From Diphasiastrum complanatum (Eukaryota > Streptophyta > Lycopodiopsida > Lycopodiales > Lycopodiaceae): 64,000 nucleotides of DNA. The DNA is taken from the NCBI GenBank assembly GCA_029204225.1, contig CM055095.1:65342625-65406624 (forward strand), given 5' to 3'. Numbering within the stretch: position 1 is the first letter of the stretch; each line of letters starts with the position of its first letter. Shown here one piece after another: positions 1 to 9,760 of this stretch. The translations under genes were made by a program, and so were the position numbers. The notes beneath the pieces were generated by a model. The model had not been told where the DNA came from. It made no database searches and saw only the letters and a list, made by a program, of their open reading frames with translations.

Positions 1-152
1 ATCCTTCTGAAGGGTTGCTTGGCGTTCGTGATTGGTTTCAATCCAATCGAACACCGTTTGAAGAGCGGTTTGGAGAAGAATATTGCTTGTTGTAGGGCGA
101 CCTCAGAGGGATAGGTAGCTGCTCAGATAGACTCTCAAAAAGAGCAGATAAA
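1..152. other. Unassigned sequence left of the palindrome
   Basis: No coding potential or recognisable repeat is visible. It directly precedes the left arm of the inverted repeat at 153, which is LTR-derived, so it may be upstream LTR sequence. The other LTR of this element is not in the window, so this cannot be tested here. Confidence 0.3.
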
Positions 153-483
153 GCCCCGACGTGCAGTCGGCCACGTCAGTGCCACGTGGCCGACACTTGG
201 CAGTAGCATGCTACCAGTCCTCACACTGGGCTAGGAGGGGCTTACTCTATATCAGGGAGTAGGCAAGGTTGGGTGGATCAGTTAGTGTTTGCCCTACTGT
301 GGTGCTAGGATCTATTACACTGGTATCAGAGCACCACAGTAGGGCAAACACTAACTGATCCACCCAACCTTGCCTACTCCCTGATATAGAGTAAGCCCCT
401 CCTAGCCCAGTGTGAGGACTGGTAGCATGCTACTGCCAAGTGTCGGCCACGTGGCACTGACGTGGCCGACTGCACGTCGGGGC
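153..483. repeat. Perfect 154-bp inverted repeat of an LTR end
   Basis: The left arm (153-306) and right arm (330-483) are exact reverse complements over 154 bp, separated by 23 bp. The spacer contains the end of an LTR (ATTACA) and the start of a primer binding site (TGGTATCAG), so the palindrome is centred on an LTR/PBS boundary. The arms contain the nested palindrome GCCACGTGGC. Sequence from 484 to about 665 reads on from the right arm and is probably more of the inverted LTR. A perfect fold-back implies a recent event, either snap-back during reverse transcription or an assembly or read chimera. Confidence 0.9.
321..332 (+). other. Primer binding site (initiator tRNA-Met type)
   Basis: TGGTATCAGAGC matches the plant retrotransposon primer binding site complementary to the 3' end of initiator tRNA-Met. 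It lies one base after an LTR-like end, ATTACA. Its last three bases already belong to the right arm of the inverted repeat, so the internal region of the element is missing. Confidence 0.75.
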
Positions 484-665
484 CCAACTGGGGGCCCTAT
501 CCTGCTGACAAGGTTCCTAGGCTGTGTTAGGCCCGCCATGGCTATGGACCGTGCTAGGGCACACTACTCACACTGTCTTGCCCTGTTGGTCATGTACGCT
601 GGACACGACCCTGACTGTGGTATCTGACCTATCTGTGTTCTCTAGGGTTCGGCACTGGTTACGAG

Positions 666-2440
666 CTCGTAACAGAGAGAGAGAGAGAGAATTGGGCCTC
701 GAAAGTTGCCACATGGCAAGCCACGTAGGCTTGCCACGTGGAAAACCATGTAAGCTTGGGATTGTCCATGTGACAAGCAACGTAGGCCTACCATAGGCTT
801 GTGTGGCTTGCCACATGGCCTACCATAGGCTTGTGTAGTAGGCCACATAGGACTACTATCTAGCAACCTTATCATAAGTTGCCACATGGCAAGTCAGGTA
901 AGCTTGCCACATGGCAAATCATGCAACCTTGGGGTTTGCCACATGGCAATCCATGTCAGCCTACCATAGGCTTGTGTAGCAAGCCAACAGAGCTCTACCA
1001 TATAGGCCTGAGTGGACCCAGAGAGAGAGATATAGAGAGGTGGGCTCGAAAGCTGACACATGGCAAGCCATGTAGGCCTACCATAGGCTTGCATGGCAGA
1101 CCACATAGGCATGGCATAGGCCTCATGTCTGCCATGCAAGCATGTTGTAGGTTGCCACATAGGCTTGCCATAGGCTTGTGTGGCAAGTCAACCAGGCTCT
1201 GCCCCGTAGGCTTGAGTGGAGCTAGAGAGAGAAAGAGGTGGGGGTCACAAGCTACCACGCGGCAAGCCACGTAAGCCTGCCACGTGGAAAACCATGTAGG
1301 GTTGATACTTCCCATGTCGTAAGCCACGCAGGACTACCATAGGCTTGTGTAAAAAGCCACATAGGCATGTCATAGATCTACTATCTGCCAATCTTGTCGT
1401 AGGCTGCCACGTGGAAAGCCACGTGGCAAGTCTTGCAAGCTTAGGGTTTTCCACGTGGCAAACCACGTAGGTCTAACATAGGCTTGGTGGCAAGCCAACC
1501 AGGCTTTGCCACGTAGGCCTGAGTGAACCTAGAGAGAGAAAGAGGTGGGCCTCAAAAGCTGCCACGTGGCAAGCCACATAGGCCTACCATAGGCTTGTGT
1601 GGCTTGCCACATGGCCTACCATAGGCTTCTGTAACAGGCCACACAGGCCTGCTATCTACCAAGCTTGTCATAGGCTGCCACGTATGACTGCCACGTGGCA
1701 AATCACGCAAGCTTGGGGTTAGCCATGTGGCCATGAGGCAAGCCACGTAGGCCCATCATAGGTTGGCAAGCCAATAAGGCTCTACCAACGTGGTCTGCTA
1801 TCTACTAAGCCTGTCGCACACTGCCATGTGGCAAGCCACATAGGTCTGCTGCCACATGGCAAATCACGCAGGCTTGAGGTTTGCCATCTGGCAAGCATGT
1901 AGGCCTACCATAGGCTTGTATGGAAAGCCAGCCGGGCTCTGCCACGTAGGTTTGAGTGGATCTAGAGAGAGAGATATAGGTGGGCTCAAAAGTTGCCACG
2001 CATGCCTACCATAGGCTTGCATGGCAGGCCACATAGGCATGGCATAGGTCTGATGTCTGTCACACAAGCATGTCGCAAGCTACCACATAGGCTTGTGTGG
2101 CAAGCCAACCAAGCTCTGCCATGTAGGCTTGAGTGGACCTAGAGAGAGAGTTGGGGCTCACATGTTGCCACATGGCAAGCCACGTAGGCATGTCATGAGA
2201 CAAACCACGCAGGCTTGGGACTTGCCATGTGGCAAGCCACGTAGGCCTATCATAGGCTTGTGTGGCAGGTCATATAGGCATGACATAGGCTTGATGTCTG
2301 CCATGCAGGCATGTTGCAGACTGCCACATAGGCTTGACATAGGCTTGTGTGGCAAGCCAACTAAGCTATGCACCATGTAGGTCTGCCATGCAGGCTTGAG
2401 TGCAACTACAGAGAGAGAGAGAGAGAGAGAGAGTTTGTGA
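666..2440. repeat. Complex tandem array rich in G-box palindromes
   Basis: About 1.8 kb is built from shuffled short modules: GCCACGTGGCAAGCC, CCTACCATAGGCTTG, and a divider resembling GAGTGGACCTAGAGAGAGA. Dividers occur near 667, 1018, 1222, 1528, 1962, 2138 and 2406, so the higher-order units vary from about 180 to 430 bp. CACGTG or CACATG cores occur every few tens of bases. Both strands have fairly long open frames, but these follow the repeat composition and show no protein-like conservation, so I do not annotate genes. Confidence 0.85.
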
Positions 2441-3085
2441 GAGGGGCCCACTAGGCCTGCGTTTTGAAGCCTTCCCAGCCCTTTCACAGCCGATTTTTCC
2501 TTCATAGAAATGCATTTTTATTTCAGCCTTTTCCATGGAAAGTCTGATAATTTACAAAATCCTTAGAGCACCCTTCAAATTCTTGATAATGAAAGTCCCT
2601 TTCGTTTAACACCTTTCACCATGAAAGTATGGACCTGTACTTCAAAACACTATGTGTGTGGGTAAAGGGTAATTTGAATTTGGAGTGGGCCCCATAGACG
2701 TATGCATGGGGAGGAGGGCCATGCATCCTTTTCCCCATATATGCATCCTCCTCCCAAAGTTTTTAAATTCAAAAAAGGTGTATGCATGGGTGAGGGGGGG
2801 GAGGATGCATGGGTCCCCTCACCCATGCATAGAAGTGGAACAAAGTTTAAATATATATATATAGATATCTATATCTATCTATATAGTATAAAACTATTTT
2901 AGAGAGAGAATGTGTGAGGTGCCGGCAAAAATGTCATGCTTTGCCGGCAAAAAATGTCACCCATTTGCAAAAGGAAAAGCGAAATAGGTAAAAAAAACAC
3001 AGCCTCCAAAAATATATAAACACTTTTTGTGGGTAAGTGCCCATTGCCCATCATCGACGAGCACAACCAACTAGTATATATATAA
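2441..3085. other. Non-coding region with a GCATGCATGGGG cluster
   Basis: I see no gene. From 2700 to 2835 there are alternating direct and inverted copies of ATGCATGGGGAGG-like sequence (minisatellite or hairpin). A related cluster lies at 9195-9350. A short (AT)n stretch lies at 2853-2890. Positions 3048-3080 resemble 27508-27550, the flank of the second copy of the neighbouring element. Confidence 0.55.
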
Positions 3086-3775
3086 TATCATAGTTGCCTA
3101 GAAACGCGTTTTTGGGCAAACACGTTTCTGAGGCAAAAACGTGATAAAAAAACGACATAATATTTTTTTTTTTGCCCCTCGGGGCCAGAAAAGCACCAGC
3201 TGTGGAGGAGGGAATTTGTTCTACAGTGGGCAATCGAAGGCGGATGATCATGTGTGAATAGTCGGCATCCATCTGCTCAGCGATTCAGAGGTGGTGCACA
3301 CGATGCCAGGGAGATATGAGCTGGGTCGAGAGCGAAATCATCGATTTGTGTAATTTGGTAAGTGTAGGCTTGGTTTTTTGCAAGTGTTTACATTGAGATG
3401 TAGGCAACCAAATCGAGCGAAATTTGGCTCTAGACCACCTTTCTTCATGCCCACGGTAATTCCTACAGTGTTAGTTTCAGCCGTTCCGACAAGCCTGGAT
3501 AGATTTAAATGCCACACTCCAAATGCATGTGTATTTTACCATTTCCACAAAATGACCTGTAGGCATCCGATTGAGGTGATGTCTGAGCCTAGATTGCATT
3601 TATACATGCCTGCAGAGACTCCTGTGACCTCCGTTTCGCTCGTCTTCGCCCGTATCACAAATTTCAATTTCCATGTCCTAATTCCATGTGTTTTAGAGTT
3701 TAGGCGTGGAGCGTCGTGTAAGCATTTGCCTAGGGCGTGGTTTAGGCCTACACTGCATTTCCTTACACCTGCACA

Positions 3776-4655
3776 TAATGGCCCTATTCTGCACTTGCTC
3801 GCCATTGGACCTGAAGAAGCCAACACCCACCCGCCTTGCCTTCTGCCACATTTTTCGAAAAATGCAACGAATTGCAAAATATCTGTTTGACAGCAATGTT
3901 TGTTTGTGGTTGCAGGTGAACCTAGACTCTTGCTTGGTGGACTCGGCAGCTGCTGCTCCTCAGGCACCACCTAGCACCTACGCAAGACGAGATGGATGAT
4001 TAGATTTACAAAGAGTTCTATAGACAGGCATAGGCTGACACCACGGGATTTATAGCGGCAGGAGGGCACAGAGGGGGCAGGAGAGGGCTGAGGAGAGAGA
4101 TGATGAGGGCTCGAAGGGTGGAGAGGAGCTCAGGGCTGATTATGAAAAGGAGAGGGAAAGGGCTGAGGGGGATACTGACGAGGAGGAGATGGGGGCCGAG
4201 GCACAGGGGAATACCCTAGTTGACCTGTTCGTGGACCTTGATGCGGAAACAGAGGAGGAGCCAGTAATTCCTGCACGTAGGCCTAGAGGGAGACCTACAG
4301 GCTTTGGGAGGGGGGGGCTGAGTTCACTTTTTGTAGACAGGAGTGGAGCATCACAGGCAGTTGTTGGCCAGGCATCATCACAGTGGGTAGGGCCATCTCA
4401 GGGGGTAGGATCACGGCCACCTGACACAAACACGTCGGCGTAGACAGAGTGGTGGGGGCAGCCATAAGGGGGGGTAGAGGTAGGGACAGGGGGTGGGGGA
4501 GGACGAGCACGGGCAATAGAACCAGAGCATGCAACAGCAGAGCCAGGGTCTCGCCACTGTGTATGGTTCCCTGTAATTCATCTGCAGACCCTTGGGATCA
4601 GCAGACAGGCACAGACTCGGAGGATTCTAATTACCATGACTCCAACGAGTCTTAG
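3776..4655 (+). pseudogene. hAT-like transposase 3' exons, acidic tail (copy A)
   Basis: A short segment near 3808-3870 reads DLKKPTPTRLAF, matching DLKKPALTRFAY in the hAT transposase at 31910-31950. After an intron-like end (TTTGTGGTTGCAG at 3903-3915) comes an exon rich in Glu and Asp (4015-4260), then an Arg/Gly-rich stretch and a tail ending in DSNYHDSNES with a stop at 4653. In-frame stops and frameshifts are present. The same exon recurs at 29599-30330. Acidic plus RG-rich tails are usual at the C-terminus of plant DUF659 hAT transposases, so I infer this origin. The catalytic core is absent. Confidence 0.5.
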
Positions 4656-4808
4656 TTGTATAGCTTTCATTATGTTCATCGAACATCAATGTACCCCATT
4701 TTGGTGCCATGTGGCCCAATATTATATATTATGATGATCTTATTCACAGCAGTGCCATGATTCAGCATGGTTCATTATGGTTTCAAATCGGTTTTATGGT
4801 TTATGGTT

Positions 4809-4810
<2 letters not shown>

Positions 4811-4849
<39 letters not shown>
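4811..4849. repeat. (AG)n microsatellite
   Basis: About 20 uninterrupted AG dinucleotides lie just before the copia insertion. The second copy of this element has a shorter AG tract at the equivalent place (30479-30492). Confidence 0.95.
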
Positions 4850-4852
<3 letters not shown>

Positions 4853-4892
4853 TGTCTTTTCCCTTCATTGCGGTTTTAGGGTACGAATCAGT

Positions 4893-6114
4893 TGTTGGAA
4901 TGTAAATGGAATTGCTTAGAAAACCCTAAGGTTACTTTGACCCAAAAGGTCGAGACATGTGTAACCATGGGTAAAAATAAAGTTAGGCCTTTATAACTTG
5001 GACGTTGCTAAGTTGCCAATTTTGGGGTGGTAGTAGCTCGTGGCTATTCAAGGCCTATTATTGACATGTAAGGACCCAATTTGACTTATGGGAGTACCTT
5101 ATTTATTTTAAGAGTAACTTGTAGGAGAAGTTAAATAGTCATCTACAAGAAGTTAGATAGTCATTTGGAAGGGTATATATATGTGTGCATTTCCTTTGTA
5201 TTTTACAATTGTAAGCATTATAGCTATTCTCTTGGAATTCCATGAGTGTTTACAAGAGGCCGACCAGCCATCTCTCTCTTTCTCTTTGGAATGCTTTGTG
5301 TGATTGAATAGTTAAGATCTTGGATCCTTTGGTTTCTATTTCCTACATGGTATCAAGGCCTTGAAGGTATTGACTCCATATGAAGTTTAATACGGTAAGA
5401 AGCCCAAGGTTTCTCAATTTCACATCTTTGCTTGCACAACTTATTCTTTCATACCCGATAAGCTTCGATCCAAACTTGATGATAAAGGAGTTAAGTGCAT
5501 CTTTGTTGGTTATAGTAGTGAAAGCAAGGGCTATAGGTTGTTCAATTTGGATACTAATAAGATCATACTGAGTCGTGATGTTCATTTTGATGAAAAGACC
5601 TCCTATGTTGTTGCGCCCACTCATGTTATGAAAGGGGGCTGCCCCCATGATGCATATGTTGAAGTATTTCCAGAATTGGTGTCGCCAAAAACCATAGGTT
5701 ACTTTGACCCAAAAGGTCGAGACATGTGTAACCATGGGTTAAAATATAGTTAGGCCTTTATAACTTAGACTTTGCTAAGTTGGACCCAATTTTGGGGTGG
5801 TAGTAGCTCGTGGCTATTCAGGCCTATTATTGACATTTAAGGACCCAACTTGACTTATGGGGGTACCTTATTTATTTTAAAAGTAGCTTGTAGGAGAAGT
5901 TAAATAGTCATCTAATAGAAGTTAGATAGTCATTTGGAAGGGTATGTATGTGTGCATTTCCTTTGTATTTTACAATTGTAAGCATTATAGCTATTCTCTT
6001 GGAATTCCACAAGTGTTTACAAGAGGCCGACCAGCCATCTCTCTCTTTCTCTTTGGAATGCTTTGTGTGATCGAATAGTTAAGATCCTGGATTCTTTGGT
6101 TTCTATTTCCTATA
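4893..6114 (+). mobile_element. Internally deleted Ty1/copia element
   Basis: LTR-like direct repeats at 4893-5347 and about 5692-6114 flank only about 340 bp of internal sequence. The 5' LTR starts TGTTGG, ends CCTACA and is followed by TGGTATCAAGGCC, a tRNA-Met-type primer binding site at 5348. The 3' LTR lacks its first 30 bp and ends TATA. The flanks are TCAGT (4888-4892) and TCGGT (6115-6119), a 5-bp target-site duplication with one change. The undisrupted second locus carries the sequence GAATCGGTCAG, which supports this junction. The element inserted into the candidate transposon starting at 3086. Confidence 0.85.
5369..5690 (+). pseudogene. Copia pol fragment (integrase C-terminal region)
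   Basis: One frame reads through motifs typical of the region just after the copia integrase core: HIFACTTYSFIPDKLRSKLD, then KCIFVGYSSESKGYRLFN, then SRDVHFDEKTS. A TAA near the start interrupts the frame. Gag, protease, the integrase catalytic core, reverse transcriptase and RNase H are all missing. The fragment runs directly into the truncated 3' LTR, so one large deletion explains the structure. The element cannot move on its own. Confidence 0.85.
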
Positions 6115-6345
6115 TCGGTCAGCATGATTTCGCAACGTGTCGGTATGGTTCCTTATGATTTCATTTCATTTGGTTGTGATAGAGAGAGAGAGAGAGAGAG
6201 GAACATGCGTCTTTTCTCCTCAGTATGGTTGAAAAATGATTCGGTACAATTCAGTATGAAGCAGTATGGTTCAGCATGATTCAGCAAGGTTCCTTGTGGT
6301 TTCTATTCGGTTTGTTGTGATCTGAGAGAGAGAGAGAGAGAGAAA
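6115..6345. repeat. CAGTATGGTTC-type short tandem repeats with (AG)n
   Basis: Variants of CAGTATGGTTCAGCATGATT alternate with (AG)n runs at 6181-6200 and 6324-6345. The same arrangement occurs at 30520-30655 in the second copy. It probably belongs to the 3' untranslated or subterminal part of the hAT-derived element. Confidence 0.7.
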
Positions 6346-8295
6346 GAAAGAAAGCTTTATTAATGTTTTTTCCATGCCAAAAAGCATATAAGACTAATGA
6401 AGTACAAAAAAAACATCTAGTACAAACTAAACGTATGCGAGAGTGTGTCTGTGCATAATAATCATATGTACCTATGTCAAGATGCCAAGACTGTACTATG
6501 TTGCTGCTGCTGTAAAAGGATGTAATGTGAGCCACAACATGAGAAGGCACTGGAGCCTGCCGGCGTCGTCTATGAGCATGAGCATGAGCATGAGCATGTG
6601 TAGTAGTACGTCTCTGCATCAGATGTCTGGTGATCTTGCTAGTAACGTGATGGTGAGAAGAACACTGTCTCTAATCTCTATGAGAATGCGAGCGGCTATC
6701 ATCATCATCATCGTCATAATCCTCGTCATCATGCACTAAGTCACGAGCCTAGTAAAGAATGAAGTGATCAGTGGCTGTGAGGTAAAATGTTGGGGTGTCC
6801 TATATAAATCTCTGCGTAGGCTGAACATCTCGCGTACCATTAGAGCGACACATCGTGGGTCGTCATAAACAATGAGAGAGCGTAGAGTGGTAGGCATGTC
6901 TCGAAACAGGCAATGATATCGTCCTCTGATCTCATAGTATACAAGGCATCTAAAGATAAGGTGCTCCTCGGACTCCACCTCACCTAGAAGGCATAACTGG
7001 CAAATCCACTCCTCTCTAGGAATACCATGGCACCTCCCAGTCTCAATAGCTAGCTGATGAGAAGATACACTGAGTTGTCCCAGTGTGAATCTGAGACAAT
7101 GTGATAGTCCCGAATCTAAATAGTGTGGCATGACTGGTGTCCTTGATGCATCCAGCTCCAAGAAATGGGTCCGGTAGAAAGCTGGCTTAACCCCTAATTG
7201 GTTAGGCCAAGTCCGCTCTAGATATGCGCGATAGAGGAATCGTCTGATATATTGATGGGTGCCTAAGGGAAGCTCCATGGTGGAGATACCAAATGACTCA
7301 AGTAGGAGATGAGATGCCTGAGAAAACCATGATAATTTGTAGCCCTGATCATGAAGACGCTGTGAGGAGGATAGTGCAATCTGTATGTATCGTCTGTCTA
7401 TCTCTGGTAACGCCTGTAACCTCTGTATATAGGCAATGAGCTGGAAAGCTGCCTCGGTGGAACTGCAAACTCTTCTAGGAGAATCTCATGTGGAACAGAA
7501 GGCTTCGCTCGAATCAACCGAGCTAGCATGGTGGTCTGTAGCCGTGAAAGACTGGCCCATTGTGAAGAGGGGAGACCTGTACACCATGCCTCTGCCGCAT
7601 ACAAAGCCGTGGGGGTGACAACGGTATCAAAAAGGTGACACTTACTAGCATCTTGGATGGATTTCCCGAAACAAAATCGCTCTAGCTGAACAAGGGAGGC
7701 ATGTCCCTTCCCCAGTCGAGTGGCAGCAGCCTGTCTCATGCTAAAAGTAGGAACTGAGAAAAGGATCACCAGGTATGAGTAGGAAGGGACCACCTCTAGG
7801 ACCGGTCCATCCAAAGTAAGCTCCTATCGCTGCATGAATGCTCAAGAAGTGTTGAAGACCATAACCTTGGTCTTCCCAATGTTCACCCCTAGGCCCCATC
7901 TGGTGCAATCCAACTGTCGTTGTAGACCCTCTCTAGTCGGTGAGACCAATACCACATCATCGGCATAAAGGAGGATAGCAATCAAGATATCCCCAAGCCT
8001 GCAACCAGCACCACCACACTGTGTAATGACTCTCTCCAACTCATCAATATACAAGCTTAAAGAGGACTGGTGAGAGGGAACAACCCTGCTTCACCCCAAT
8101 AGTGCTCCAAATGTGATCGGATATGCCACTGCTATGCCGGAAACATCCCAGGACACACTCATAAAATGCCATCACAGCAAGAACGATGTCAGTGGAGAAG
8201 CCTAGGTCTCGGAGTCTCTGGATGAGCAATGAGCGAGGGACAGAATCAAAGGCTTTTCTGAAGTCCACAAAACAACAATATGGAGTAGCACCATG

Positions 8296-8300
<5 letters not shown>
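6346..8300 (-). mobile_element. 5'-truncated LINE (non-LTR retrotransposon)
   Basis: A minus-strand LINE spans this interval. Its truncated 5' end abuts a (CT)n run (plus-strand AG at 8301-8330), and its 3' end runs into CTTTCTTTCTCTCTCT (plus-strand 6324-6357). Both boundaries therefore lie in GA/CT microsatellite, and no poly(A) tail is visible. The host sequence left of the element is the repeat unit at 6115-6345. No clear target-site duplication other than the microsatellite can be seen. Confidence 0.75.
6736..8300 (-). pseudogene. LINE reverse transcriptase and C-terminal zinc knuckle
   Basis: Reading from 8300 leftward, the reverse transcriptase palm is clear: motif A FVDFRKAFDSVPR, motif B GVKQGCSLSP, and the catalytic motif C LYADDVVLV. 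Frameshifts separate the blocks near 8050 and 7830. The thumb and linker follow (7814-7398). The last block (7278-6736) has a knuckle of the form C-x2-C-x9-H-x4-C (CQLC...EEHLIFRC). The endonuclease and ORF1 are missing. The motifs resemble Jockey, RTE or related LINE clades more than the L1 type dominant in flowering plants; the clade needs a phylogeny. Confidence 0.85.
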
Positions 8301-8330
<30 letters not shown>

Positions 8331-8332
<2 letters not shown>

Positions 8333-8957
8333 AGCTTGGATATCAATCCTTAGATATCTGCTCGTGCTTAGTTACTGATTTGCAAGTAAAAGATCGTGCT
8401 CCACGGTTGTTTCTTGCAGGCTAGTAGCTAAAACCAAGTCCATTCTTCTTGGATCGCAGAGATGGAGTAGAGACCAAACTACCAACATATATATTTAATG
8501 AAGTTAGCGCTCCTCTTCTTGGATCACAGCAATGGAGCATAGAGCCTAGAGCTCCAAGAAATTAACCACTAATTCTTGGGGTTGATATCATCGATTGTGA
8601 GGGGCGCAGATGATGACAGCATTGCGGAAATCTGTTCGTACAGAAGCAGATTGTAGAATGCAAAGAAGCGATCTGTTCTTAGCAACAAAACTATTGAATT
8701 AAGAGCATTGCAAGGCTAAGGACAGAGAGACGGGAGTGGATCAAGATGAAACTAGAGAGAGAGAGAGAGAGAAAGAGAATCTTGTTGTGAACACGTGGGA
8801 GGACATTCTAATTTTTTTAATAATTTTTTATATTAAAGGAGCTAAAGCGTAAATCTAGGAGTTAATGCACCTGAACTGGACCATCTTGTACCCGAAACAT
8901 TCGGCAACCTTAATTAGAGCTTTAATCCGATACACATATTGCCCACAAAAAAATCAA
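8331..8957. other. Non-coding stretch right of the LINE
   Basis: No gene is visible. The motif CTTCTTGGATC(G/A)CAG is repeated near 8446 and 8516 with similar context (a short local duplication), and (GA)n lies at 8755-8773. The stretch is probably part of the DNA element ending at 9056. Confidence 0.4.
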
Positions 8958-9153
8958 AAAAAAAATACGTTTCTGAGAAACGTTGGTAAAATCCAGAAAC
9001 ATGTTCTAGAAACGTGTTTCTGAACGTGTTTCTAGAAACGTGGTGCAACTATGATATATAAACAAAAAAATAACATATATTGATGTTCCGAAACAGCGCT
9101 CCGGTTCCGATCCCCAGACTCCCCCCGGAACGCGTTCCAAGGCATCTATGATA
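8958..9153. repeat. Palindromic GAAACGTGTTTC / GGAACGCGTTCC cluster
   Basis: From 8970 to 9040 there are several copies of AGAAACGTGTTTCT-like palindromes ending at the inverted terminus GCAACTATGATA (9045-9056). From 9085 to 9140 a second type, centred on GGAACGCGTTCC, ends at GCATCTATGATA (9142-9153). The same two types in opposite orientation lie at 27590-27770, and the second type recurs at 36812-36905. Confidence 0.7.
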
Positions 9154-9365
9154 TATCTATATATATAAAGATATTTGTGTGTCACATTTGTGCCTATGTA
9201 TGGGGTAGGGGACGCAGCCATGGTGGCATGGGTGCATCCTCCTACCCCATGTACTTTTTAAAAAAATCTAACTAAAATTTTGAAATGCATGCATGGGAGA
9301 GGATGTAATGTATGCATCCTGCCCCATGCATACACATTACTTCCCACTCCTAATCCTAATTCAAA

Positions 9366-9369
<4 letters not shown>

Positions 9370-9427
<58 letters not shown>
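9370..9427. repeat. (CT)n microsatellite
   Basis: About 29 CT dinucleotides. The 200 bp to its left (9154-9369) hold ATGCATGGG-type motifs like those at 2700-2835 and no gene. Confidence 0.95.
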
Positions 9428-9430
<3 letters not shown>

Positions 9431-9469
9431 AGCAAAGTCCAATACCCACTATTGGATTACTGCACTGGC

Positions 9470-9760
9470 CCTGTTTAGCTGTATGGAGATTGGTTTTACC
9501 CTGGAATGAGCCATTTTCAGTTTGTGAATCAGAAACCTAGGAGTTACTATGGATCGCAAACTGGTGCGCAAGGGCACGAAGCAGGCTATCCATTCACTAG
9601 AAAGCATGTGTTTACTCCAGATGCTTCTTTGTATGGCAGAAATAGGGCAGTTCTTGGTGGTGAAGCTAACATGCAATGGAAAGAGACAAGTTCTCCCAAT
9701 GTTTACTCCATCCTATCTTCTTGAAAGGCAGCAAAACACAGTTGCCTCCACGAGAACGGC
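9470..9760 (+). pseudogene. BAG6-like gene fragment, first copy
   Basis: A frame from about 9490 to 9724 encodes an aromatic, Gln/Ser-rich segment. Nearly the same DNA is repeated at 10584-10745, directly ahead of the IQ/BAG-domain pseudogene. I therefore read this as a partial duplicate of that gene's N-terminal exon. Relative to this copy, the second copy has lost about 60 bp between two short GGCA-type repeats. The homology stops shortly after 9720. On its own the fragment would not be recognisable; the assignment rests on the second copy. Confidence 0.55.

Larger units (their letters stand above)
3086..9056. mobile_element. Candidate DNA transposon with nested insertions
   Basis: The 12-bp sequence TATCATAGTTGC at 3086-3097 is perfectly inverted at 9045-9056, and TATAA flanks both sides (3081-3085 and 9057-9061). 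Inside each end lie palindromic GAAACGTGTTTC-type subterminal motifs. The interior shares long homology with 27716-30640, including a hAT-like acidic exon. It was later invaded by a copia element (4893-6114) and a LINE (6346-8300). Without these it would be about 2.8 kb. The duplication is AT-rich and not the 8 bp expected of hAT elements, and homology with the second locus extends a little outside the 5' end, so the boundaries are tentative. Confidence 0.4.

Noticed and set aside
153-483. MicroRNA precursor
   Set aside because: The arms are perfectly matched over 154 bp and are LTR sequence, unlike a canonical plant miRNA stem with a short imperfect duplex.
879-1327. Frames of 80-130 codons on both strands of the G-box array
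   Set aside because: They follow the repeat composition on both strands, differ between repeat units and contain no domain.
5343-5735. 130-codon minus-strand frame
   Set aside because: It is antisense to the copia pol fragment, whose plus-strand reading matches known copia motifs.
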